From the NCBI GenBank assembly GCA_023428185.1, contig JAEYYZ010000208.1, forward strand, positions 1 through 5,951: 5,951 bases of DNA, in the 5' to 3' direction. The notes under the pieces are model-generated. The model searched no databases. It was not told the origin of the DNA and saw nothing but the letters and a program-made list of their open reading frames with translations. The position numbers and the translations under genes were made by a program. The stretch is from Actinomycetes bacterium. GTDB lineage: Bacteria > Actinomycetota > Actinomycetes > Actinomycetales > Demequinaceae. How positions within the stretch are numbered: position 1 is the first letter of the stretch; each line of letters starts with the position of its first letter. Below, piece after piece: positions 1 to 5,874 of the stretch.

Positions 1-630
1 GTGTTGGCCCAGCGACTAGTGGAACGAGGCATCGCGGCCACCTACACCGGATCACGAGCCGGAGCCACAGGCAACCAAGTGGGGGTGGTGTTCTCCGCGC
101 CGCTATGGCGCGTAGCCGAGCACACCATCATCGACTCCGACAACACCATCGCAGAACTCATGAGCCGCGTGCTCGCGAAAGAGACGGGGCGGCCCGCTAC
201 CCCGGCCGGGGCATCGGCGGCGGTATTGGCTGGGCTGCAAGACTTGGGTTTCGACACCACGGGCATCGAGTTTTACGACGGCGCGGGGTACTCCACGCGC
301 AACCGAGTGAGTGCGGCGCAACTGGTGGCGGCTCTTCGCTTGACGCTCTCCGATTCCAACACGGGCGAGTTTCTGCGATGGCTCCCTATTGGTGCACTGG
401 AAGGCACAGTGGGCGGGCGATACAACGACACCCCGGCTGCCGGTGTGGTGCGAGCCAAGACCGGATCACTCACGGGCGTCACGAGCCTTGCAGGCATTGT
501 GCAGACGGCCGAAGGTCGCGTGCTGGTGTTTGCTGTTCTCGCGGATGGCATGCCCGCGGGACAGGACCGGCCTCGATCCGCGATCGACGAGTTCGTCACC
601 GCGTTGGCACAATGTGGTTGTACGCCATGA
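1..630 (+). CDS. dacB: D-alanyl-D-alanine carboxypeptidase/endopeptidase (PBP4, peptidase S13), C-terminal part
   Basis: The reading frame is open from the window edge to the TGA at 628-630, so the true start and N-terminus lie outside; the gtg at position 1 should not be taken as the start. Of the three penicillin-binding-protein motifs, two are visible: SDN at residues 46-48 of this fragment and KTGSL at 153-157. The S13-type DGxGxS segment is present as DGAGYS at 93-98. The nucleophile SxxK motif would lie upstream and cannot be checked. Family knowledge: these enzymes act outside the membrane, removing the terminal D-Ala of peptidoglycan stem peptides or cutting cross-links. The small hydrophobic run near residues 174-181 fits the last core beta strand. 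Next to tilS and hpt this is the usual actinobacterial position of dacB. Function is firm from the motifs; the exact in vivo activity (carboxypeptidase or endopeptidase) is not. Confidence 0.9.
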   Translation: MLAQRLVERGIAATYTGSRAGATGNQVGVVFSAPLWRVAEHTIIDSDNTIAELMSRVLAKETGRPATPAGASAAVLAGLQDLGFDTTGIEFYDGAGYSTRNRVSAAQLVAALRLTLSDSNTGEFLRWLPIGALEGTVGGRYNDTPAAGVVRAKTGSLTGVTSLAGIVQTAEGRVLVFAVLADGMPAGQDRPRSAIDEFVTALAQCGCTP

Positions 631-676
631 ACGGGCACCCGCCCGCAACCACGCAGCACGCAAGGGAGCACCACCC

Positions 677-1717
677 ATGACCGGCCCGCACCCGGCAGTC
701 GCCGCAACGCGCAACGCCGTGCGCGAAGTGCTGGACGGCTTGGACTTGGGCACCCGCGTGTGGGTGGCGTGTTCAGGGGGCCCCGATTCCTTGGCGTTAG
801 CGGCGGCAACGTCGTTCGCCGGTCACAAGATTGGGCTGCACGTGGGCGCGATCATCGTGGACCACGGCCTTCAAGAAGGTTCCGCCGAGGTAGCCAAGCG
901 CGCCGAAGCTCAAGCCCGCAAAGCCGGCATCGCCACCGTCTTCATTGAGAAAGTCAAAGTGGGCAGAGACGGTGGGCTAGAAGCGGCGGCGCGCAACGCG
1001 CGGTACGCGGCACTTGAGGCGCGCGCCCACGCCGAAGGTGGCCTCAACCCGCTGATCCTGACCGGCCACACCATGGACGACCAAGCCGAGACCGTGCTCC
1101 TTGCATTGGCGAGGGGCTCAGGGGCGCGAGCGCTCGCGGGGATCCCCGCGCGCAGGGGGCGCGTGCTCCGGCCGTTCTTGTCGTTGCGCAGATCCGTCAC
1201 CATTGCCGCATGCGAGGCGCAAGGGCTGGAGCCTTGGTTCGACCCCACCAACGAAGGTGAAGGCGGGCCGCGAAGGTCCGCCCTGCGAAGCGTCGTCATG
1301 CCAGCCTTGGTGGATGTGTTGGGACCGGGCGTGGTTTCCGGCCTCGCGCGCTCAGCGGCGTTGCTTCAAGCCGACGCCGACGAACTCGACCGCCAAGCCC
1401 GCTCCGCCCTACCGGCGGGCGAGGCATCGGACCAGAACTGGCGTTGCGACATGCTCGCGGCCCTCCCCGATGCCATTCGCACCCGCATGCTCAAAATGCT
1501 CGCCGAAAACCAAGGCGCAGGCCCGCTCACCGCCACCCACGTAGGCGCCCTCGACGCACTAGTGACGAGCTACAAAGGTCAAGGAGCCGTGGCCCTCCCA
1601 GGAGGGTATGAGGCCCGACGGGAATATGGCAGGCTGATCATCGGCAGGCCGCTAGACACCGCCCGCCACACTCGCAAGCCGCCAACAAACCCGCCCGAAC
1701 CTGGGAGCACTGCGTGA
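677..1717 (+). CDS. tilS: tRNA(Ile)-lysidine synthetase
   Basis: Encodes 346 aa. TilS uses ATP to attach lysine to C34 of the CAU-anticodon tRNA(Ile), so that it reads AUA instead of AUG; it acts in the cytoplasm. Visible signatures are the PP-loop ATP pyrophosphatase motif SGGPDS at residues 33-38, VDHGL at 61-65, the GHTMDDQAETVLL stretch at 130-142, RPFL at 165-168, and DPTN with a basic RR..LR segment at 189-204. At 346 aa it is shorter than the roughly 430-aa E. coli enzyme, as is common in actinobacteria. The ATG at 677 was chosen because an AGGGAG ribosome site sits at 662-667, 9 nt ahead, and the PP-loop then falls at its usual distance from the N-terminus. The frame stays open upstream to 389, but that part overlaps dacB and is not protein-like. 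It follows dacB by 46 nt and overlaps hpt by 4 nt. Confidence 0.95.
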   Translation: MTGPHPAVAATRNAVREVLDGLDLGTRVWVACSGGPDSLALAAATSFAGHKIGLHVGAIIVDHGLQEGSAEVAKRAEAQARKAGIATVFIEKVKVGRDGGLEAAARNARYAALEARAHAEGGLNPLILTGHTMDDQAETVLLALARGSGARALAGIPARRGRVLRPFLSLRRSVTIAACEAQGLEPWFDPTNEGEGGPRRSALRSVVMPALVDVLGPGVVSGLARSAALLQADADELDRQARSALPAGEASDQNWRCDMLAALPDAIRTRMLKMLAENQGAGPLTATHVGALDALVTSYKGQGAVALPGGYEARREYGRLIIGRPLDTARHTRKPPTNPPEPGSTA

Positions 1718-2271
1718 ACGCCGCCTTCGACATGGACGACTTCAGCCAAATCATCGTGACCGAAAGGCAAATCGCTACCAAGCTCGACGAGATCGCTCAG
1801 CAGGTCCGCGAAGACTACGCGGACAAGGACTTGCTACTGGTGGGTGTGCTCAAGGGTGCTGTCATGGTGATGGCGGACCTCGCGCGCCGCTTGCCGCCGC
1901 ACGTACAGATGGACTGGATGGCCGTCTCTTCCTATGGCTCGGGGACCAAGTCCTCGGGGGTGGTGCGCATCCTCAAGGACTTGGACGCCGACCTCACAGG
2001 GCGGCACGTGCTGATCGTGGAAGACATCATCGACACCGGCGTGACGCTCGCGTGGCTGCTTGGCAACCTGCGCTCTCGCGGCGCCGAATCAGTGGAGGTC
2101 GCTGCCCTGCTCCGCAAGCCCAAAGCCATGCAGGTTGAGGTGGTTCCCAAATACGTGGGCTTCGACATCCCCAACGACTTTGTAGTGGGCTACGGCTTGG
2201 ACTTCAACGAGAAGTACAGGACTCTGCCGTTTGTGGCGATCCTCGAACCGCGGGTGTACGGCGAGGCCTGA
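1714..2271 (+). CDS. hpt: Hypoxanthine phosphoribosyltransferase
   Basis: Encodes 185 aa, the normal length for this family. The enzyme transfers phosphoribose from PRPP to hypoxanthine (often also guanine) to make IMP/GMP in purine salvage. The PRPP-binding signature VLIVEDIIDTG lies at residues 99-109, with the acidic pair E103-D104 and the likely catalytic D107. The pyrophosphate-contacting LKG is at 46-48, and the flexible active-site loop SSYGSGTKSSG is at 72-82. The base-binding region (K146, then FDIPNDFVVGYGLD at 150-163) is intact. The GTG start at 1714 overlaps the tilS stop (GTGA), and GGGAG at 1703-1707 sits 6 nt ahead, which favours this start and translational coupling. An in-frame ATG at 1732 is a weaker alternative. 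In many actinobacteria ftsH follows directly; here a nuclease gene intervenes. Confidence 0.95.
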   Translation: MNAAFDMDDFSQIIVTERQIATKLDEIAQQVREDYADKDLLLVGVLKGAVMVMADLARRLPPHVQMDWMAVSSYGSGTKSSGVVRILKDLDADLTGRHVLIVEDIIDTGVTLAWLLGNLRSRGAESVEVAALLRKPKAMQVEVVPKYVGFDIPNDFVVGYGLDFNEKYRTLPFVAILEPRVYGEA

Positions 2272-2319
2272 GCGGGCGTCGCCCTCTTCGTGGTGCGGCG
2301 GCGACTCGGGCGGTCTGCC

Positions 2320-2342
2320 CCGCCGGTCGGCACCGTCAGCCG
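2320..2342. repeat. 23-bp direct repeat, copy 1
   Basis: Identical over 23 bp to 2391-2413, and the match continues to 28 bp with one mismatch (2320-2347 against 2391-2418). The core ggtcggcaccgtcagccg contains a small inverted segment (cggt-cggc-accg) that could form a 4-bp stem. The two copies start 71 bp apart. Function unknown; it could be a protein-binding site, a remnant of a duplicated or inserted segment, or a local tandem duplication that has since diverged between the copies. Confidence 0.85.
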
Positions 2343-2390
2343 GGCCCGTGTCTACCAACCCGCTAGCGCGACCTCGCCACTCCCGACCCG

Positions 2391-2413
2391 CCGCCGGTCG
2401 GCACCGTCAGCCG
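2391..2413. repeat. 23-bp direct repeat, copy 2
   Basis: Second exact copy of the 23-bp repeat at 2320-2342. It ends 22 bp before the left arm of the 86-bp palindromic element at 2436. Confidence 0.85.
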
Positions 2414-2435
2414 CGCCCACCCTCTTCACCTCGAG

Positions 2436-2521
2436 CGTCACTCAGCACCGCATTGGCGTCACATCTGCCCCAGATGCATCATTCCCTGCGGAAGCGAAGG
2501 CCAATCCGGTGCTGAGTGACG
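2436..2521 (+). repeat. 86-bp palindromic element, left copy
   Basis: The left arm (2436-2457, beginning cgtcactcagcaccg) and the right arm (2500-2521, ending cggtgctgagtgacg) are complementary over 22 positions with one mismatch (2451 against 2506). Between them two small hairpins can be drawn: catctg-ccc-cagatg (2462-2476) and ttcc-ctgc-ggaa (2482-2493). The folded form would be an outer stem with two inner hairpins, a cruciform or small branched RNA. There is no T-tract, so it is not a standard intrinsic terminator. A second element of the same length and ends lies at 3512-3597. I infer a dispersed structured repeat linked to the nuclease gene between the two copies. Confidence 0.85.
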
Positions 2522-2636
2522 AAGCATCTGCGATCAGCCGCGAATCTTGTCGTGCCCAGGTCGCACAGATCCCGCTGATTGTGGGGTGGCGCCACTACAG
2601 CAGGTGGGCTCATGCGCCGTGGACGACAGTGCCGCC

Positions 2637-3500
2637 ATGGACGTTATTGAACACGCGCTACGACATCGCGGCGCAGCGCGATGGGACGATTTGCTCTCGC
2701 AGGGTGTCAGCGCTGCCCAAGTGCGGACTGCGGTGCGGCGAGGACTGCTCGTGCGAGTGGAGCACGGTACCTATGCACTCCGCGGCGCGTCCGCCGTGGA
2801 CCTCGCCGCCGCGCAGTACAGAGGCGTGCCCACCTGCGTGACAGCTCTCGAGGCATGGGACCTGCCTCTGCTCAGCGCACCGAACTCGACTCACTTGGCG
2901 GTGCCGCCCGAACGCCACATCATGCGGCCTCCCAAAACCATTACGGTCCATAGGGAGCAGTGGTGCGCCAGGCTCCCTCAAGGCGATCGCAAGGAGGTTT
3001 CAGTTCCCTCGGCTCTCGCTCATGCGACACGCTGCCTGAGCCCTCGCGAGCTGCTTGCGGTGACCGATGCGGCGCTCGCGCGGGGCATCGTGTCGCGTGA
3101 AGAGTTGCGTTTCGCGGGTAGGCGCACATCGAAGCACGGGCATTGGCTCCACACCATGGCTGACCCTCGCGCCGAGTCAATGATTGAGACCTTCGCGCGG
3201 TTGGAGTTGGTCGAGGCCGGCTTCCGTGTAGAGCCGCAAGTGTGGCTTCCCGGCGTAGGGCGCGTGGACCTGCTCGTCAACCGCGCAGTCATTGTCGAGA
3301 CGGACGGCAGAGAGTTCCACCTGGGTGAGGCCTCATTTTCTGAGGACCGCAGGCGCGATCGCGTCGCTCAGGGTATGGGTCTCGCGGTGTTGCGATTCAC
3401 ATACGGGGATGTGGTCCACCATCCGGGCACCGTGGCGGATGCGGTGCGCCGCGTGATTGAGGTGCGGAGGCATCCCGGTGGGGGGCGATCGGTGCTGTAG
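2637..3500 (+). CDS. AbiEi-like winged-helix protein with C-terminal Vsr-like (DUF559) nuclease domain
   Basis: Encodes 287 aa from the ATG at 2637. Residues about 3-50 resemble the AbiEi-type winged helix-turn-helix (RWDDLLSQGVSAAQVRTAVR, then VRVEHGTYALRG), as in antitoxin or repressor domains of type IV toxin-antitoxin systems. The C-terminus (about 175-275) matches the Vsr-like/DUF559 endonuclease fold: E180 in AES, D211 in GRVDLLV, E221 and D223 in VETDGREFH with H228, then DRRRDR (237-242) and the VLRF strand near 251-254. All expected acidic residues are present, so the nuclease looks intact. No AbiEii-like nucleotidyltransferase toxin is adjacent, so this is a stand-alone fusion. The start is uncertain: GTG 2619 (with aggtg at 2602-2606) and TTG 2547 are in frame, but homology-like sequence begins at MDVIEH. 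The cellular role is unknown; DNA binding and cleavage are inferred from the domains. Confidence 0.8.
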   Translation: MDVIEHALRHRGAARWDDLLSQGVSAAQVRTAVRRGLLVRVEHGTYALRGASAVDLAAAQYRGVPTCVTALEAWDLPLLSAPNSTHLAVPPERHIMRPPKTITVHREQWCARLPQGDRKEVSVPSALAHATRCLSPRELLAVTDAALARGIVSREELRFAGRRTSKHGHWLHTMADPRAESMIETFARLELVEAGFRVEPQVWLPGVGRVDLLVNRAVIVETDGREFHLGEASFSEDRRRDRVAQGMGLAVLRFTYGDVVHHPGTVADAVRRVIEVRRHPGGGRSVL

Positions 3501-3511
3501 CGCCGGGGTAT

Positions 3512-3597
3512 CGTCACGGAGCACCGTTTTGCGCCAGATTCTGGCCATAACTTTGCGAAAGAGTCTTGTTGTGAGCCCATTTCGGTGCTGAGTGACG
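3512..3597 (-). repeat. 86-bp palindromic element, right copy
   Basis: Starts 11 bp after the nuclease stop codon. The outer arms cgtcacggagcaccg (3512-3526) and cggtgctgagtgacg (3583-3597) pair over 15 positions with two mismatches, and their starts are 71 bp apart, exactly as in the left copy. Inside lie two hairpins: gccag-att-ctggc (3533-3545) and cttt-gcg-aaag (3551-3561). Its right arm is a perfect reverse complement of the left arm of the copy at 2436, and agreement continues inward (23/27), so this copy is best read in the opposite orientation. The interior otherwise differs from the left copy, so shape and ends seem kept rather than sequence. No T-tract follows. Confidence 0.8.
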
Positions 3598-3663
3598 ATT
3601 AGCGCACGGGTCGAGTCTGACGATGAGCTGGCCCCAGCGAAGCGCGGGTCGGTGCGGTCCCTG

Positions 3664-3673
3664 CGGCATGCCG
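3664..3673. repeat. 10-bp perfect palindrome upstream of ftsH
   Basis: The sequence cggcatgccg is a perfect palindrome 53 bp before the ftsH start. It could be a regulator half-site pair, but a 10-bp palindrome can arise by chance in GC-rich DNA and no second copy is seen. Confidence 0.25.
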
Positions 3674-3710
3674 TGAGCGAAACTGCAAGGTGAGCGCATT
3701 CAGGCTCGCG

Positions 3711-3716
3711 TAGAGT
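3711..3716 (+). promoter_or_regulatory. Candidate -10 element of ftsH promoter
   Basis: TAGAGT fits the actinobacterial TANNNT -10 pattern and lies 10 nt before the ftsH ATG. Transcription would then start at about 3723-3727, giving a leaderless or nearly leaderless mRNA, which agrees with the absence of a ribosome binding site directly ahead of the ATG. No good -35 hexamer is visible at the usual distance, so this is tentative. Confidence 0.35.
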
Positions 3717-3726
3717 CAAGTCCACG

Positions 3727-5847
3727 ATGAAGACTTTCCGCTGGCGTTACTTGTTCATCTGGCTTGTGGTGGGCCTCTTGGCCATCATGGCGTTCTCCAT
3801 TTTGTCCCGGACCCCGGTGACTCAGATCACCACCTCGCAGGGATTGGCCCTGCTTGAGGCGGGGGCCGTTGAGCAAGTGGAGATGGTTGACATTGATCAA
3901 CGCGTCAAGATGACCCTCACCGATCCCCTCCCGGAAGGTCTCAGTGAGGACCTGGTGGAACTCGAGGGCTTGGTGCAGTTCTTCTACGTGGCCCCGCAAG
4001 GCGCCGAGATTGTGCAAGCCGTCAAAGCCGCCAATCCCGAACAGGGGTACGACTCCACCGTGAACCGGGGTTCATTGTGGTCGTCCATCCTGTTCAGCTT
4101 TCTGCCCATCATCTTGATTGTTGGGCTGCTGTGGTTCTTCCTCGCGTCCATGCAGGGTGGCGGCGGCCGGATCATGCAGTTTGGCCGCTCGCGCGCCACG
4201 CAGGTAGCACCCGATACCCCCAAGGTGAAGTTTGACGATGTCGCAGGTGTTGACGAGGCAGTCGAGGAGCTTCGCGAGATTCAGGAGTTCCTCACCAGCC
4301 CAGCCAAGTTCCAGGCGGTAGGCGCCAAGATCCCTAAGGGCGTTCTGCTGTACGGCCCGCCTGGAACGGGAAAGACTCTTCTTGCGCGCGCCGTTGCAGG
4401 CGAGGCGGGTGTGCCGTTCTTCAGCATTAGCGGCTCTGATTTTGTGGAGATGTTCGTAGGCGTGGGCGCCAGCCGCGTGCGCGACCTCTTTGAGCAAGCC
4501 AAGAAGAACAGCCCGGCCATCATCTTTGTTGACGAGATCGATGCCGTGGGCCGCCACCGCGGCGCCGGCATGGGTGGTGGTCACGACGAACGCGAGCAGA
4601 CCCTTAACCAGATGCTGGTGGAGATGGATGGCTTTGACATCCACACCAACGTCATCATGATTGCGGCCACCAACCGTCCCGACATCCTCGACCCGGCCCT
4701 GTTGCGTCCTGGCCGCTTTGACCGCCAGGTGGGTGTGGATGCGCCGGACCTCAAGGGCCGTAAGAAGGTGCTCGAGGTGCATGCCAAGGGCAAGCCGATT
4801 TCGCCCGATGTTGACCTTGAGTCACTCGCTCGCCGCACCCCGGGCTTCACCGGCGCAGACTTGGCTAACGTGCTCAATGAAGCGGCTCTGCTCACAGCGC
4901 GCCGCGGCTTGCAACAGATCGATGCTCATGCCATGGACGAGGCCATTGATCGTGTGATCGCTGGACCCCAGAAGCGCACCCGCGTCATGAACGATCACGA
5001 CAAGCGAGTCACGGCTTACCACGAGGGTGGACACGCCTTGGTGGCTGCCGCCGCGAACCACACGGACCCCGTTACCAAGGTGACGATCCTTCCGCGGGGC
5101 CGTGCTTTGGGTTACACGATGGTGATGCCTCAGGAGGACCGCTACTCCAAGACCCGGCAGCAACTGCTCGACAATCTGGCATACGCGATGGGCGGGCGTA
5201 TGGCTGAGGAAATTGTGTTTGGGGACCCGTCAACGGGCGCGAGCAATGACATCAGTCAAGCCACGGAGATCGCTCGCCAGATGGTTATGGAGTTTGGCAT
5301 GAGCCCCAAGGTGGGTTCGGTGCGGCTTGCGGGTGCCTCGGGCGAGGTATTCCTTGGCCGCGACATGGGTCACGGGCGCAACTACTCCGAGGACCTGGCT
5401 GCTCTGGTGGATGCCGAAGTGCGCTTGCTCATGGACGCCGCCATGGCCGATGCCGCGCGCGCGTTGCGTGACAACCGCAAACTCCTGGACTCGCTGGCCG
5501 AGGAACTCCTTGAGAAGGAGACCTTGGGCGAGGCGGATTTGGCGCGCATTTTTGCCAAGGTCAAGAAGTTGCCTGCACGCCCCGATTGGGTGAGCGGCGA
5601 CTGGTCCGATGCTGGGTCCGGCACGGCCTCGCCCAAGAGGGTGGCAGGGAAGAGCGCCGCGGCCAAGACGTCGGCCTCCAAGAGCGCCGCGGCCAAGGCG
5701 TCGACTACCAAGACCACCGCGGCCAAGGCGTCGGCCTCCAAGACCCCCGCCACCAAGGCGTCGGCCACCAAGACCACCGCGGCCAAGGCGTCGGCCTCCA
5801 AGCCACCCGCACGTAAGCCCGCTTCACGCAAGCCGCAGGCAGACTAA
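3727..5847 (+). CDS. ftsH: ATP-dependent zinc metalloprotease FtsH
   Basis: Encodes 706 aa. FtsH is a hexameric membrane-anchored AAA+ protease that extracts and degrades misfolded membrane proteins and short-lived regulators. Order of parts: basic N-terminus and first membrane helix (about 8-26), extracytoplasmic domain (about 28-115), second membrane helix (about 119-140), AAA+ module with Walker A GPPGTGKT (210-217), pore loop FVG (243-245), Walker B IIFVDEID (265-272) and second region of homology ATNRPDILDPALLRPGRFDR (314-333) with arginine fingers R327 and R330. The protease part carries HEGGH (432-436), with D508 as likely third zinc ligand. All catalytic residues are present. The tail beyond residue 635 is a Lys/Ala/Ser/Thr repeat with lysine every fifth residue, unlike the usual FtsH tail. 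No clear ribosome site precedes the ATG at 3727, but the N-terminus is right for the family. folE follows after 27 nt. Confidence 0.97.
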   Translation: MKTFRWRYLFIWLVVGLLAIMAFSILSRTPVTQITTSQGLALLEAGAVEQVEMVDIDQRVKMTLTDPLPEGLSEDLVELEGLVQFFYVAPQGAEIVQAVKAANPEQGYDSTVNRGSLWSSILFSFLPIILIVGLLWFFLASMQGGGGRIMQFGRSRATQVAPDTPKVKFDDVAGVDEAVEELREIQEFLTSPAKFQAVGAKIPKGVLLYGPPGTGKTLLARAVAGEAGVPFFSISGSDFVEMFVGVGASRVRDLFEQAKKNSPAIIFVDEIDAVGRHRGAGMGGGHDEREQTLNQMLVEMDGFDIHTNVIMIAATNRPDILDPALLRPGRFDRQVGVDAPDLKGRKKVLEVHAKGKPISPDVDLESLARRTPGFTGADLANVLNEAALLTARRGLQQIDAHAMDEAIDRVIAGPQKRTRVMNDHDKRVTAYHEGGHALVAAAANHTDPVTKVTILPRGRALGYTMVMPQEDRYSKTRQQLLDNLAYAMGGRMAEEIVFGDPSTGASNDISQATEIARQMVMEFGMSPKVGSVRLAGASGEVFLGRDMGHGRNYSEDLAALVDAEVRLLMDAAMADAARALRDNRKLLDSLAEELLEKETLGEADLARIFAKVKKLPARPDWVSGDWSDAGSGTASPKRVAGKSAAAKTSASKSAAAKASTTKTTAAKASASKTPATKASATKTTAAKASASKPPARKPASRKPQAD
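5650..5799 (+). repeat. Five 30-bp tandem repeat units coding the FtsH Lys-rich tail
   Basis: Five consecutive in-frame 30-bp units start at 5650, 5680, 5710, 5740 and 5770; the third and fifth are identical at all 30 bases. Each encodes ten residues of the type KTTAAKASAS. A degenerate sixth unit (KPPARKPASR) follows. At protein level the unit is really a pentapeptide beginning with Lys: lysines fall at 642, 647, 652 and so on to 702 without a break. Repeats of this kind can change copy number by slippage or recombination, so tail length may vary between strains. Confidence 0.9.
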
Positions 5848-5874
5848 CCCGCACCACACGGCAGGGGAGGGACC

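Larger units (their letters stand above)
2272..2636. other. Non-coding region between hpt and the nuclease gene
   Basis: About 365 bp with no convincing gene; the open frames through it have no recognisable protein character and overlap the neighbours. Just after the hpt stop is a weak GC hairpin (gggc, loop gtc, gccc; 2274-2284) without a T-run, so it is at best a poor terminator. The region then holds a 23-bp direct repeat pair (2320-2342 and 2391-2413) and an 86-bp palindromic element (2436-2521). I could not find a convincing promoter for the nuclease gene in 2522-2636. Confidence 0.7.
2436..3597. mobile_element. Possible nuclease cassette bounded by palindromic elements
   Basis: A 1162-bp segment begins with cgtcactcagcaccg and ends with its exact reverse complement cggtgctgagtgacg, so it has perfect 15-bp terminal inverted repeats. 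Reading inwards from both ends, 23 of the first 27 positions agree. It contains one intact gene, the AbiEi-like/Vsr-like nuclease, and an 86-bp palindrome on each side. It sits between hpt and ftsH, which are usually neighbours. No transposase is present and I see no clear target-site duplication at the borders. A mobile origin is therefore inference; alternatives are paired regulatory or cleavage sites for the encoded protein. Confidence 0.35.

Noticed and set aside
389..676. In-frame extension of tilS upstream of the ATG at 677, overlapping dacB
   Set aside because: It lies within dacB coding sequence in another frame, has no TilS-like residues, and a good ribosome site precedes 677.
2274..2284. 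Terminator after hpt
   Set aside because: The stem is only 4-5 bp and no T-run follows.
2436..2521. The palindromic elements as intrinsic terminators or a CRISPR array
   Set aside because: There is no T-tract after either one and the long span between arms is wrong for a terminator; only two elements exist, far apart and palindromic, without regular spacers.
2547..2636. N-terminal extension of the nuclease protein from TTG 2547
   Set aside because: The added 30 residues are not like the winged-helix domain and TTG has no ribosome site. GTG 2619 remains possible, so the start is flagged uncertain.
2290..2841. 183-codon open frame across the hpt-nuclease gap
   Set aside because: It runs through the repeats and into the nuclease gene in a different frame, with low-complexity P/A/S/R composition typical of a GC-rich shadow frame.
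4072..4782. Long minus-strand open frame opposite ftsH
   Set aside because: It is antisense to the conserved AAA+ domain and explained by codon bias of ftsH; no domain is recognisable.
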